Shown: positions 1 to 11,184, numbered from the stretch's first letter. The stretch: 64,000 nt of DNA from Amphiura filiformis (GCF_039555335.1 NC_092647.1:6710608-6774607), one strand, 5' to 3'. Notes: generated from the letters alone by a model not told the origin. A program made the numbers and translations.

Positions 1-19
1 TTTTCCTTGTAAATAGTGC

Positions 20-130
20 AAAGATTTGAATTTTAAAATTAAGAATGTTAGTTGATGGAAGATCAAACAAATATGGCTTCATTTTGGTTCCCAACATTTG
101 CAGAACTTGCAATTGTTGAAAATATACACA
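20..130. repeat. Segment duplicated at about 1020-1510 and partly at 5565-5640
   Basis: The block beginning GCAAAGATTTGAATTTTA and running to AATATACACA recurs at 1030-1054 joined to 1427-1510 (split by the TTAA MITE), and in weaker form at 5567-5640. It precedes C/D-like copies 1 and 2, so a unit carrying the RNA-like element appears to have been duplicated within the CCT5 introns. Confidence 0.7.
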
Positions 131-733
131 TGTCAAAATGTTAGGGAAGTTGCATTATAATTATATTCAGCAGAGGGAATAAAATGAAGTACAGAAAGAA
201 ATCAGATGTTTTGGGGGGCGCTGCAGAACAGGGCTCAAAATTAACTGGGGCCAAGGGTGATTGGCACCCACAGAATAGCCCACATGGAAAATATTTGTCA
301 ATGGCATAGATTCTGTTTAAAAATTACAGCTGTTGTAATTAAAAGTATTTGAGGCCTGTGTCAGAGGTTTGATGGAAATCTTAAATGTTATAGAGCAAAA
401 AAAAAAGACAATTTATGATTGTTGATATGTTTTCCCTGCATTCTAATTTTCTTGTAGTAAATGTATCAATTTCACAAAAATGTTATATGCTGCAAAAATG
501 AAGATTCTTTTCAGCAATGTTTGTGATGCAATGATTAAGCCTCACCGTATTTTGCTGCATGTGTTTTTGCATTGTCAAATATCCATTGATATATGTGGCA
601 CCATCAGATGAAAAATAGACAAAAATATGATATTTTCAAAACACTTCTTCTCTGTATCATGAGTAACTTGGTGAAGTGGTAGAATTTCAAGATTTTTTTT
701 TGCCCATTGAAAACGGTCTTGGTAAATACAAGA

Positions 734-892
734 TCCTCAGTGATGATATGATGACGAGCCTGATAGGTGATATCTGCCTGCCCTGGTTGTCTCGGTCCAG
801 ACATGTTTTATGTCAGGACTGGTTATGATGATCAGAGTGGGTGATGTCACTGTAAGTGTGAAGCACAAACACGAGGCATTTGTCTGAGAGGA
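734..892 (+). ncRNA. Candidate C/D-box snoRNA-like RNA, copy 1 (CCT5 intron)
   Basis: The element starts TCCTC, then carries GTGATGA and ATGATGA (box C consensus RUGAUGA), and ends with GTCTGA (box D CUGA) followed by GAGGA. The end pairs with the initial TCCTC. In between, an internal hairpin built on GACAT/ATGTC is kept in all three copies. At about 159 nt it would be a long C/D RNA. It lies in an intron of a housekeeping gene, in the sense orientation, which is typical of metazoan snoRNAs. I do not recognise a specific snoRNA or a target. A dispersed repeat without RNA function is the alternative. Confidence 0.5.
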
Positions 893-1054
893 AAAGTAAA
901 TGATTGTTAAACAATTAAAACTCTACATAATTTGATACGGATATTAATCATAATGTTTAAGAGGAATAAATTATTTCCATTCAGGAGCCTGTTCACACGC
1001 TTCCTGACCGTGTTCTCCTTGTAAATAATGCAAAGATTTGAATTTTGAAATTAA

Positions 1055-1422
1055 AGGAAGTCTCCGGCAATCATAACATTATGCCTTGTGTGTTAGAAAA
1101 ATAATTATCAAGCACGAATCACATGGTTTTATTTAAAACAATAATGACCATAAAAACAGTCGGCTCTCAAATTTTCTAAGTGCAAGGACATAATGGTTAT
1201 TTGTGCTCAATTGTTGTCGGCCTTCATTGTATAACAGGGACGTCATTGCACTCGACAATTTTCGGCGCCCAGGAATTTTGAATATCGCGTATTAAGAGAC
1301 GGATATTTTATTCGCTTTTATGGTCAATATGAGTTTGTTTTGAATAAAACCATGTGATTTATGCTTGATCATTATTTTTCTTACATTATAAGGCATAATG
1401 TTATGATTACTGGAGACTCCCT
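1055..1422. mobile_element. TTAA-targeted fold-back MITE (T2/Kolobok-like)
   Basis: A 368-bp insertion with long terminal inverted repeats (AGGAAGTCTCC left, AGGGAGTCTCC on the other strand at the right) flanked by TTAA at 1051-1054 and 1423-1426. The ends read TTAAAGGRR, the motif described for T2/Kolobok elements in Xenopus. The paralogous segment at about 20-45 has a single TTAA and no insert, so the boundaries are exact. Confidence 0.88.
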
Positions 1423-1524
1423 TTAAGAATGTTAGTTGATGGAAGAACAAACAAATCTGGCTTCATTTTGGTTTCCAACATAATGGTTGCAGTTGTTGAA
1501 AATATACACAAGATATATACAAGA

Positions 1525-1679
1525 TCCTCAGTGATGATATGATGACGAGCCTGATAGGTGATATCTGCCTGCCCTGGTTGTCTCAGTCCAGACATGTGTT
1601 ATGTCAGGCTGGTTCTGATCAGAGTGGGTGATGTCGCTATTTGCATGAAGCACAAACACGAGGCATTTGTCTGAGAGGA
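1525..1679 (+). ncRNA. Candidate C/D-box snoRNA-like RNA, copy 2 (CCT5 intron)
   Basis: This is a close paralog of 734-892, with the same box C region, the GACAT/ATGTC hairpin, box D CTGA and the TCCTC/GAGGA terminal pairing. It has a few small deletions around 1610. It sits in the same intron as copy 1, within a duplicated segment whose 5' flank is interrupted by the TTAA-element at 1055-1422. Confidence 0.48.
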
Positions 1680-2873
1680 AGAGTAAAGGGTTGTTTAAAG
1701 GAAATGCTATTTCTTTCTTTTATAAAATGTTAGCCCGTCCAAATGAGAGACCTAATGGCAGAATGGTGTGGGGGTGGGGTGGGGTGTGTCTGTCAACAAT
1801 GTGTAGGACTTCTGGTTAAAATTTGTCTCATGAAGCAGTTCAATGCTTCATATCTTATTGCTATCAAACTTGGGTCATAGCTACACTCTGGGAACCTTTA
1901 TGTTTTGGTGGTGTTCAAGGTCACATGAGGTCAAAGATCATTATGTTAGGCTTTGGTTAAATTTGGGTTTCATGAAGACCAAACTGTAGCAGCCTTTGTG
2001 TAATGGTGGTGTTCAAAGTTCATTTAAGGTTAGCTTGTTGTAGCTGAAAATGAAATCCAAATGCAACATAAACATGGTCATAGCTACACTGTATGTGTGG
2101 TGGTTGTCACTTCCATAAATGCCATCCCTATTTGAAATCATGTGTAAGAGACAAAGATTTTAAGGCTACATGCTCTTTTTGGTTGAAATTTTTGGCGGGA
2201 AATAATCCCGCCAAAACATTAAAGTAATCTTTTCCCACAACTAAATATCATAGTCAGGAAAATAATGATGCATCTGGTAGCTTAGATCATAACTTTCATT
2301 ATACTTAGTTGCAATTATCCCAGAAAATTCTTGATTTGTTTTTACAGAGTCTTGAATTGTCGATGTTTTTGATCAAAAAACATCACTCGGTGTATTTTGA
2401 AACTTGAGGCATTAACTCTTCTCAAATTAGCCCCAAATCATAATTTATTATATGCAGGTGTAGTAAACACCAATGGGAATAATTGGACGTTGTTTGTGGA
2501 GCCTAAATTTGGTTTGATTTTATTTCACAATAATTCTAAGGTGAGAATTTTGACCTGACATTTCCTTTTTGGATTTCAAATTTAAATTCATTGATATGTG
2601 ATATTTTGAATAAATAAAGAGTACGCTTACCTTTCTGCAGCACTTCCCGGTATCATTAAGCATCTGCTGATAACCAACATTTTAGCTGAAAACAGTCCCT
2701 TCCTATCATTTTTGAACAAAACATGGTTCAAAAGTGCGTACACTACGCGTATAAAATAGCACAGCGAGGTAATGAAGAGAGCTATTTACGGTGGGGTATC
2801 TATTGTAAGCTATTAGGGTAGGCCTATAGTATATCTTCCCGCAAGTGACAAGATGTGTCAAGCAGGGCGGTAT

Positions 2874-4737
2874 ATGGTCATTTTCACAGTAAAGGGTGTA
2901 ACTTTTGATTTTTAGGGTCAAAATTTCAAACCACTTAAATATGTTTCTGTTTACTGTAATCATGCATAGAAGCAACTTAAATTCCAGTAAAATAGTGTTT
3001 CAAGGCTTAAACCTTTTGATTTCTGATAAAAAATTTGACATTTCCATAACATTTTGGTTAAAATCTAAGAAAAAATGTATTTTACATAAGCTCAGAAAAT
3101 TATGACATGAAAGCTGGAATACATGTGAAATCCCATTCCAAAGTAAGTCAACAGATATAAGTTAAATTTTATACCATGTTTTGCTATGTTTGTAATTGCA
3201 ATTTTGAAAATTTTTAACATCAAGGGTCATTTGCAATGGAAATTTCCCAACCTTAAACATATTTTTTAAGTTTTAATTGGGTTCCTAAAATAATTTAAAT
3301 GTCTAACTTCATGTACAAATACTACTTGATGAAAGGAACCTCCCAGCCAAGTTTCACAGAAATTGGAGTTATTTTTTAGAATTGGCAATTCAAGCGATTT
3401 GTGTTTCGGAGGCTTCAGTTAACAACACAGGTGATCATAAAAGTAAAATATTTGGCTAACTACTACAAGTTGACATGAAAAATAGGTAAAAAATATCACA
3501 ATTACCAATTTTCATGCTTTGCTTCTAAGTATTGAATTTCAGTTGTGACAAAATTAAATTATCACAGCAAGTCATTTTTTTTGTTTCGAGGCTTCATGTT
3601 TACAATGGTTAAACATGGCAGAAGTAGTTTTTTTGAAAACAACACTGTTGGGATCATCTAAGCTGTTATTTTCTTGTGTGTATTGAATCAATGATTCTAT
3701 GCGGCAGATATTGCAGATTTATAACATGATAATTTTTTCACCCATTTGTTAAGTATGGTGTTATTTGCATGTGAAGCCTCCGAAACAGGCTTTCTTGGAT
3801 ATCAGTATATTTTTTCAAGCATTAACCATAATATCAATTTTTTTTTAAATTTATGACATTCTGCACATATCATGCAACAATTACAATGCAGATATCAATA
3901 TGGAACATACCAATTTAGATATGCATAGATGATAATTAAGTTTACTGTTGTTTCGGAGGCTTCATTTGTTTCGAGGCTTCAATTGTTAACGGAAAGTTTG
4001 TATTGGGTCCCATTTTCAAACGGTGATATATATCTCCATGATTTAAAAACAAGTGACTTGAGGATCTACTTTGCTACATTTTGATAAATAGATTGGATGA
4101 GCTCTTTTATTTATATTTGCCCAAGCTTGCTGAACAGTTTGTTTCGAAAAAAAAAAAAAAGTTAACGGAAAATCGGCTCTTTGAAGTCAAGATTTTATAC
4201 TAATTTTAAAAGCTTGCAAATCAACTAATTTTTGTTACCCATTTCAAGTTAAGATATCAACTGTTATGAATCAAGAAGAAGTGAAGAAATAACCAAGAAT
4301 TATGAACCAAAGCTATACCCACAAAGTTTGTTAACAATTGTTAACGGAAAATGAAGCCTCGAAACGACAAATATCGAAGTCCGGTTCTCAAAAATACAGG
4401 GCTGTTCACAATTAAATCTAATGTGGCAGTGTTTACTGAACATATGACCGTACTTTCAGGATAAGAAAAATTATCCATGAACTAACTGAAGAAAACACAG
4501 GGTTTTACAAAATGTTACTGTTTTTTACAGTTTTTCAAAATGGCAATATTAGGTACATTTAAGCCTGCTAAAACTGAACGCAGTAACTCCCGAAGATGAT
4601 TATGCTACCCAAGGTAGCTGCTAACTAGATGACTTATGTGGCCAAAAATCATGGAATTCTGTGGCTTTATTAGAAAACTACGGATCAAAATGTTAAAAAT
4701 CCAAAGTTACACCCTTTACCGTGAAAATGACCATATT
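2874..4737. repeat. 1.9-kb inverted-repeat region with dispersed TTTCGAGGCTTCA motifs
   Basis: The arms 2874-2926 and 4684-4737 are inverted copies (TATGGTCATTTTCACRGTAA, then the AAGGGTGTAACTTT stretch). Between them the motif TTTCG(G)AGGCTTCA occurs six times: four forward (3404, 3584, 3951, 3968) and two reversed (3772, 4351). TTAACGGAAA occurs three times (about 3985, 4163, 4340). No coding sequence is visible. It may be a large non-autonomous element. Confidence 0.55.
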
Positions 4738-5083
4738 CAAACGCTATTGTCTGGATCATTGAGTATCGATTGCGCACGTATACATGCAGCACGGATGTGT
4801 GTGGTCTTCCCCAGGTTTTGACATAAATTACAAATGACGTCCTGAATGACCCAGCGTTTTCATTTTATTATTACTAAATTAATCGTCGTTTATCACGAGT
4901 GCCAAGAGTCGTACCAGTTCAATTCATCAAAATTAATTTGTATTAAATGAAAAACAAACAGACAAGTAGAGTCATATGTCTTTCTATGACCGTATTCCTA
5001 CCAAAATCTGATTTTCAATACACTAGAAACATGTTGATATGTATATCTTTGAAAATCGCCAAATGTTAACCACAGTCACCGTG

Positions 5084-5137
5084 GCACAGTAGGCATCTTT
5101 AGCATTCATAGTTTGGCAGTTGTTCGAACCCCGGTGA
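5084..5137 (+). repeat. tRNA-like SINE remnant
   Basis: A short stretch starts TCACCGTGGCACAGTAGGC and ends with GTTCGAACCCCGGTGA, so its ends pair and it resembles A and B promoter boxes. It is too short and irregular for a working tRNA. Confidence 0.35.
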
Positions 5138-5338
5138 AAATTTAGTATTTTTTATTCTTTTTACTAATGCGCTGTGCCGTTTTTCAAACACGCCCCTGAA
5201 TGAAACTGATGGGCAAGTACCCTTAATGTGTATTTTGTAATGTTTTGTTTTGCCTCTACCTTTTTCTGTATGATATTTTCACACCTTTGAATTATCCCAC
5301 ACATTTCAATTTGCTTGAGATTTTCTCTTTATATATGT

Positions 5339-5485
5339 GCATAGTAATCGGAATTCCTTGTAAGTATTTCTGGTAATTTACGAGGCCAAACGCTATGCTA
5401 CAGTAATCTAATCTATATCCATTGTGGAGAAACTCAATCTACCTGAATCATATGGTTGGAATAGGTTTTTCTGAATGGAACATTT
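5339..5485 (+). ncRNA. H/ACA-box snoRNA candidate, copy A (CCT5 intron)
   Basis: The layout is hairpin-hinge-hairpin-tail. Hairpin 1 is closed by GCATAG (5339) and CTATGC (5393-5398), with an inner stem CCTTGTAA/TTACGAGG and an internal loop suitable as a guide pocket. The hinge has box H ACAGTA (5400-5405, ANANNA). Hairpin 2 is closed by TCCATT and AATGGA (5474-5479). Box ACA follows at 5480-5482, exactly three bases before the inferred 3' end. The 147-nt length and sense-intronic position fit the family. The guided rRNA or snRNA site is not identified. Confidence 0.78.
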
Positions 5486-5705
5486 TATTCAAGATCAGCA
5501 AAAACACCTTGAACGATTTGTGTTTTTAATTTGTAGAAATGAATACATGGAAATAGTGTGAAGATAAGAATGTCTGGTTGGTGGAAGAACAAGCAAATGT
5601 TGTTTCATTTTGGTTTCCGTCATATTTTTTGTACATTGTCCTCCTGATGTACTGATTGTATTAATCTCATACATAATGAACACTTGCATTTTGTCTTCAC
5701 TACAG

Positions 5706-5843
5706 ATAATAGAAGAAGCCAAACGTAGTTTACATGATGCCCTGTGTGTTATCCGTAACCTGGTGAGAGAAAACCATGTTGTGTATGGGGGTGGAGCAGC
5801 AGAGATTGCATGCTCACTGGCAGTCAGTGAAGAAGCAGATAAG
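5706..5843 (+). CDS. CCT5: CCT5 exon (third from last)
   Basis: This exon encodes 46 residues, [13 protein letters not shown] through SEEADK, and matches the glycine-rich GGGAAE segment of CCT5. The acceptor is TACAG before 5706 and the donor is AAG/GTGAGT at 5844. Both ends are phase 0. The 3' 115 bases and the donor are duplicated directly downstream (see 5861-5981). Confidence 0.96.
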
Positions 5844-8247
5844 GTGAGTGATTAGCATAGTTTACATGATGCCCTGTGTGTTATCCGTAACCTGGTGAGA
5901 GAAAACCATGTTGTGTATGGGGGTGGAGCAGCAGAAATTGCATGCTCACTGGCAGTCAGTGAAGAAGCAGTTAAGGTGAATAATTGTTGATGTATTCTAA
6001 TTCAGACTTGCTGATATTCCGTTTCTTCAACACTTTGGCAGAATCAAATCCGATATTCACCGATTTATAAATGCCTCACCAATATTTCAAATGAATTTTA
6101 ATGTTCTGAGGCTTCCAGTAGTTGTAAGTAATAAGTAACAAAATAAATTGAATACTCGAACATACTTTTTAGACTTACTATGTTACCTATGGTAATGCCA
6201 GGCTCCGTCAGGCAACTGACCTGCAATCACATCAGATAACCGTCCCAGCTGGTTAAGTTGCCTGATGAAATTTGGTGTTACCAGATGCATCATAGCAAGT
6301 CTTAAAAGAAACCTCCAGGCTCCAGTATTAAGATTTATTCCCAAAATTGAAGAGTATTCATTGTTTGTTTAAGAATCACCAAAGTAGATTCTTGTAAATT
6401 TGAAAGAAAGCCCTTATGTAAATTTGATCCTCAGTGACGATATGATGACGAGCCTGATAGGTGATATCTGCCTGCCCTGGTTGTCTCAGTCCAGACATGT
6501 TTTATGTCAGGACTGGTTATGATGATCAGGGTGGGTGATGTCACTGTAAGCATGAAGCACAAACACGAGGCATTTGTCTGAGAGGATAAATTAAAAAAGC
6601 TCATTTATGACTTGCACAGCTTCAGCTGTATTGATGAGATAATTGATTAGTTGATATTTCTTTGTAAGCTTTCAGATGTGTAGCTTATACAATAGAAGCA
6701 TGTGACATAGTTACTTGCAATCATAGCCAATTATATCATGATTACAGTGACTTTAGGCGTGTGATAGTTTTTACTATCACATGGCATGAAAAGAAACCAT
6801 GTGATATCATGATATAAAACAAATATTACATGCCAATATTCGTAATAGTAAAAATATATCATTTGGTCAAATTTTGACTGTCCTATTCCACTCGGCTACG
6901 CTTCGTGAAATAGAAAAGTCAAAATTTGACCTCATGATATATTTTGTACTATCACACTCATAGGCATGTAATATTTGTATAATATACAACTTTGTTCAAG
7001 AGAATCACACCAATTCTGCAACACACACACCAGTTAATTCCAGGGGGATAGTACTATGCAGAGTGGATTCATTTGAAGGTTTCCACTTGCTTAAATGCCA
7101 ATCTGGTATCGGTATACTAAAGTGAAAAATGATTACGACCTTCAGAAGTAAATCGAATTCCTTGCAGGAATATGTGACATTTCCTGTAGATATGTAAATA
7201 ATCCTTGAGTGAGATTCATACCATTACCTAGGATGAAATTCTTACGAAATTTTGACCTGAATTTCCCAACTCTTTTTCCAGATTTCCACCATAGAACAGT
7301 ACGCCATGAGGTCGTTTGCTGATGCTCTTGATTCGGTACCCATGGCGCTAGCAGAGAACAGTGGATTACATCCCATCCGTACCATGGCAGATGTGAAATC
7401 TAGACAGCTGAAGGAGAAGAACCCTAGACTAGGCATTGATTGCATGGGAAAGGGAACAAATGGTAAGTGTTGTGTGTGTTTTGTGTCATTAATTAAATGA
7501 ATTAAATATCAAGTTATAAAGTGAAGTATAATGTGTGTCTTACACTACATCTGGAATGTGGAAAGCACCTCTCTGTTGTGACTAAACCACTGTGATACAC
7601 ATTTTTGTTTAAAATTCTAGTTTCTAAAATACGAACTGCTAGGACAATTTAACTCAATACTTGGCATGCGAATGTTTGGGTGATGGGCCTCAATGTGATG
7701 AAGAAAACCTGTGTTTTAATTGGACCAGCCACCTTTTAAATTGGTGACATTTTCACTGTAGACCAGCATGGGGCAGTGGAATAGGTAGAGGGGAAAGAGT
7801 ATGTTGGTTTAAACTTCTACCAGGTCTGATATGACTATTTAATGTCATTGCGCTAGGCTTTTCCACTTTATATATTGTGCATAGTAATCGGAATTCCTTG
7901 TAAATATTTCTGGTGATTTGCGAGGCCAAACGCTATGCTACAGTAATCTCTATAGATCCATTGTGGAGCAACTCACTCTAACTGAATCACATGGTTGGAA
8001 CAGGTTAATCTGAATGGAACATTACACACAAGATCTGTTCTTGATGTAATTAATGTTTGTTGATTTAAAGTAGTGGGAACAATGCAAACTAATGAAGTTT
8101 TGGTGTTTTTAATTTACAGATATGAAGGAGCAACATGTTATAGAAACACTCCACGGCAAGAAGCAGCAGATCAATCTAGCAACACAGCTTGTGCGTATGA
8201 TTCTGAAAATTGACGACGCCAGGTCACCCAACTTTACTGGCCAATAA
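5706..8247 (+). CDS. CCT5: T-complex protein 1 subunit epsilon (CCT5), C-terminal part, three exons
   Basis: CCT5 is one of the eight paralogous subunits of the cytosolic TRiC/CCT double-ring chaperonin, which folds actin, tubulin and other proteins with ATP. The window holds only the C-terminal part, about 146 residues, in exons 5706-5843, 7282-7462 and 8120-8247. These cover the return from the apical to the intermediate domain and the C-terminal equatorial domain. Peptides such as [34 protein letters not shown] and [17 protein letters not shown] match vertebrate CCT5 nearly residue for residue. All junctions are GT-AG and in phase, and the gene ends with TAA at 8245-8247 after a TGQ tail. 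Upstream exons were not found in 1-5705, so they lie outside the window. The gene converges on TIMELESS. Its introns carry snoRNA-like elements, so it is probably a snoRNA host. Confidence 0.97.
5861..5981 (+). repeat. Second copy of CCT5 exon 3' end plus splice donor (132-bp tandem duplication)
   Basis: The bases from about 5729 to 5860 are repeated once, head to tail, with a period of 132 bp. The copy contains the last 115 bases of the exon, [11 protein letters not shown] included, plus a GTGAAT donor at 5976. It has only a handful of substitutions, including GAT to GTT (Asp to Val) near the end. Reading from the real exon into the copy meets TAG at 5853-5855, so the copy cannot simply extend the protein. 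It is best read as a recent, non-functional exon-end duplication. Confidence 0.93.
6428..6586 (+). ncRNA. Candidate C/D-box snoRNA-like RNA, copy 3 (CCT5 intron)
   Basis: Third paralog, in the next CCT5 intron. Box D, the terminal pairing and the inner hairpin are intact. The first box-C-like motif reads GTGACGA, but the second, ATGATGA, is unchanged, which suggests the second one is the real box C or that this copy is decaying. Confidence 0.48.
6819..6978. mobile_element. 160-bp fold-back element (CCT5 intron)
   Basis: Perfect 16-base ends (ACAAATATTACATGCC and its complement) plus further pairing around GTCAAAATTTGAC-type arms give a near-complete hairpin with a GC-richer centre near 6890. 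Confidence 0.75.
7282..7462 (+). CDS. CCT5: CCT5 exon (second from last)
   Basis: The exon encodes [20 protein letters not shown] and continues to [10 protein letters not shown]. The acceptor is TTTTTCCAG and the donor is ATG/GTAAGT. It starts in phase 0 and ends in phase 1. It corresponds to the equatorial-domain helices near the C-terminus of CCT5. Confidence 0.97.
7879..8024 (+). ncRNA. H/ACA-box snoRNA candidate, copy B (last CCT5 intron)
   Basis: Paralog of 5339-5485 in a different intron, about 95 bases upstream of the last coding exon. It keeps GCATAG/CTATGC, box H ACAGTA, TCCATT/AATGGA and box ACA (8019-8021) plus three bases. In the inner stem, changes on both strands (TTTAC to TTTGC against GTAAA) keep pairing through G-U, which supports selection on structure. 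Confidence 0.78.
8120..8247 (+). CDS. CCT5: CCT5 terminal coding exon
   Basis: The exon opens after TTTACAG and encodes [20 protein letters not shown] through [16 protein letters not shown], then TAA. The length to the stop agrees with vertebrate CCT5; only the last residues differ, as is usual for this subunit. Confidence 0.97.
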
Positions 8248-9990
8248 TGTTACGCCTTTGTTCTCTCTAGTAAATTGCTACAAGACTTTAACTGTATGTG
8301 TCAGTACTTTGTACCAGAATGCATTTATCAAGTCGGTCAAAAATTAATATTCCGTCGGTGTTCTTGCAAGAACATACAGGTTGGTCAACTTTTGTGTTTG
8401 ATTGGAATAGCTCAGTCATCAATACAGTATACTGGTAGTTACGGTCGTCCATGTGCAATAGATTATGTGCTTTCACTGGTGTGAATCGCAAAGATGGCTA
8501 TGTCATGTTAACAGACAGCCCCTATGTATCCATTGTGACTGAGAGCAAATCAAACACAGAAATTGCTGCTTAGAAGTTGAAAAGCCACAGCTGGAGTATG
8601 GGATATTGTTAGATGACAGCATAGGAACTCTATTATGACCAATAATGTTGGTCTATTTTAAGCACCATATGGTGATAATATTACTTCTTGCATCTGCATC
8701 ATGACATCAAAACCTGCAAGGTCACATGAGATGTTATGATGATGAAGAACTTAGAAGGATGAGGTACAACCTTGATTTCTAAAGAAAAGGACATTACAGA
8801 ATAGTAATCTGTTATCACAAAAGTCCTGAAAACACAATGTTTTTTAAGTCCTAAGCCTACACCTCGCATGTTATGACTTGATTATAACATAAAATCATGT
8901 TATTTTTTGTTCATACTTCAATGTCACATGTGTCACTTTCAAAGAGACAGGTGCCCTGTTTAATCCTAAGCAAATCAAGGCTGTACTGATTGCAGATTTA
9001 TGCTTCAATGCATTCACACCCACAAACCACCTCTGACAATGAATGGAATTTGTCCAGCATGAAATAAAATCAAATCCAAGACCCTGGTAATTTAGTGTTA
9101 ACTAGGTTCCACTATACAATGTATAGTATACATGTAACTATAAGCAAAAGGCATTGGTTGGCATGCAAGAGGTTATTCAAAGTTGTTACACAAGACATTT
9201 GGCAAAAAAAGACAAATATTTTGCTTCAGAATGTCAACAGGGTTATAGCGCATCTATGGATTGCTTGATGTGTAAAGAATTCATACTGTAAAATGTAGCA
9301 TTTGTTAGGAAAGCCTTTTTCAGCAGAGGCTTCCATTCTCCATGTAACTCTGGTCATGGAATTGATGTGGAGTATACAGAATAAAAAGAAAAATTTCAAA
9401 TGGCCTGGGCTTCTCAAGCAAAATATGCCCTCCTGCCTTTAAACTCATGACTAAAGCAAGCTCTCTTACACAGTTACAGGAAAATAAAAACTTGGCGTGG
9501 GCAGCTACTATATATTCTGTCCATTCCATTTCCTAATGACAAGCAGGTACAGTTGTATAGTAAAAATGTCCCTCACCCCATCGTTAAATTGTGGGAATCA
9601 ACTATGTGAATGAAGATTTAATGTGGTTGTCAATGTTCACTGAAGATTTGAATAACCATAGCACAATTATATCCATCAAAGTTTTGATGTTTTTGTTTTT
9701 TTACTTTTCTTATTTTGTATCCCATACAATTCGCAGAACATTAATTTTGATGGTCAATGCATCAACCCCAAAAATAAAAACAAATGTTTTTGGTCTATGT
9801 AAGAAAACTTAAAAACAAGTAGTTCAGAATCGAAAAAATTCAAAAAATTAAGTGCAAAATTATATAACTATATATCTTCAGGATGTGCTGAAAGTTTGCA
9901 AAGCCTGAAAGTTAAGTGTCGTGTTGTGCTGTGACTTTGTGATGTTTTACATAATACAATGTACACGTATAAATAAAATAAGCACTCAAA
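8248..9990 (+). other. CCT5 3' UTR and flank
   Basis: No coding sequence is seen. AATAAA-type signals occur at 9063 and about 9970 on the plus strand and could end the CCT5 transcript. The choice cannot be made from sequence alone. Confidence 0.45.
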
Positions 9991-10933
9991 ATTCAGAGAA
10001 ATGCGTGATGTTATTGATTTATTTTTAGTGTGGGATGTATAATCAATGGATAGGCATTGTCCCTATTTTTACTGAAACAAAAAGCATAAAAGAGCGATTT
10101 TACCATGGCCCTATTTTTGCAAAAATATGTCTAGTAATGTATAGGAAGTTCAGGAATGTTCAAATTTTTTTCTCCCATTTGTCCCTATTTGTGAGGTATG
10201 TATTTGGCAGGTATGTGAAAAATGTGAAGCTTCATTCATTGTATGTTGCTGTCTGTACGGACAGACTCCACCAACATTTGGGAATTCAATCATATTTCAC
10301 TGTTGTTCATCAATATTCAACAACGATGCATCGGCATGGTTTACTTTATAGTCTGATTGAACCTGCTTATGAGTGTAAAGTTGGGTATATGACGCAATTT
10401 TTTGCTTTAATATTGACATCAGATGAATAATAAATATATGCATAGTGGGCACCCTTGAGCATTCAGAGAAATTCGGGGTCAAAGTTTAAAGAGGTCAAAA
10501 CATTGCAAAATATTCCCCATATTACAAGCATTCAGAAAATATATAGTTTGACCCACTTACGACCAATCAGTCTGGAGTTATTGGTGAAAAGGTCAACGGT
10601 TGGGATAGGGGTCAAACACAGAAAATTACCAAATTTTGATTAAAATGTCCTCAAAATGTTTGTATCGTTATAATCATTCAGAAAAGAAATATTTTACACT
10701 ATCTACGATGTTTCATTACCATGGTAACGCATCAAAAGGAGTTGCTGCTCATTGAATCCAATTGATGTTGACATATTTTTCGGCATGACCTAGGTAACAA
10801 AATGTCGTACTTAGTGAAACTATTCTTTTTCTGAATTATTATAAGAAGACTCACAATTTGAGACCATTTTGATCAAAGTTGGTTTACTTGTGTTTGACCC
10901 TAAATTTTACCCGTATACCTTTTAGCTAATGAC

Positions 10934-11056
10934 CAGGGACAGGCGATTTGCTTGGAAAAAAATAGCAAATTCCGCGGAACTCATGTATCCCTGCCCATAG
11001 GAAAGAAAATAGCCAATTGTGCAGAAAAAAAGTTCCGCACAAATCGCCTGTCCCTG
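10934..11056. mobile_element. hAT-like MITE with perfect 8-bp target duplication
   Basis: A 123-bp element with ends CAGGGACAGGCGATTTG and its complement, flanked on both sides by CTAATGAC (10926-10933 and 11057-11064). The CAGGG-type terminus and 8-bp duplication fit the hAT superfamily. Confidence 0.9.
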
Positions 11057-11184
11057 CTAATGACTGATTTTTTGTAGGTAGGTCAACTATATTTTCCGAA
11101 TCATTGTGACCCGAGGAATATTTTGGTATGTCTTTTAACTGAATTCGGAGCAATTTTAGCTGCAGCTGCCCCAGCAAAGTATAA

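Larger units (their letters stand above)
1..5705 (+). other. CCT5 intron sequence (5' end outside window)
   Basis: No CCT5 exon or other coding region was recognised here. Contents are the listed C/D-like copies, one H/ACA candidate, the TTAA MITE and the inverted-repeat region 2874-4737. The stretch 1700-2700 is plain AT-rich sequence with a short G-rich tract at about 1770-1790. Confidence 0.7.

Noticed and set aside
604-804. Minus-strand ORF sharing [19 protein letters not shown] with another at 1407-1595
   Set aside because: The shared peptide is the antisense of the repeated C/D-like RNA element, present because the DNA is repeated, not because a protein is conserved.
10035-10430. 131-codon plus-strand ORF
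   Set aside because: No recognisable domain, AT-driven composition and no splice or start context; most likely chance.
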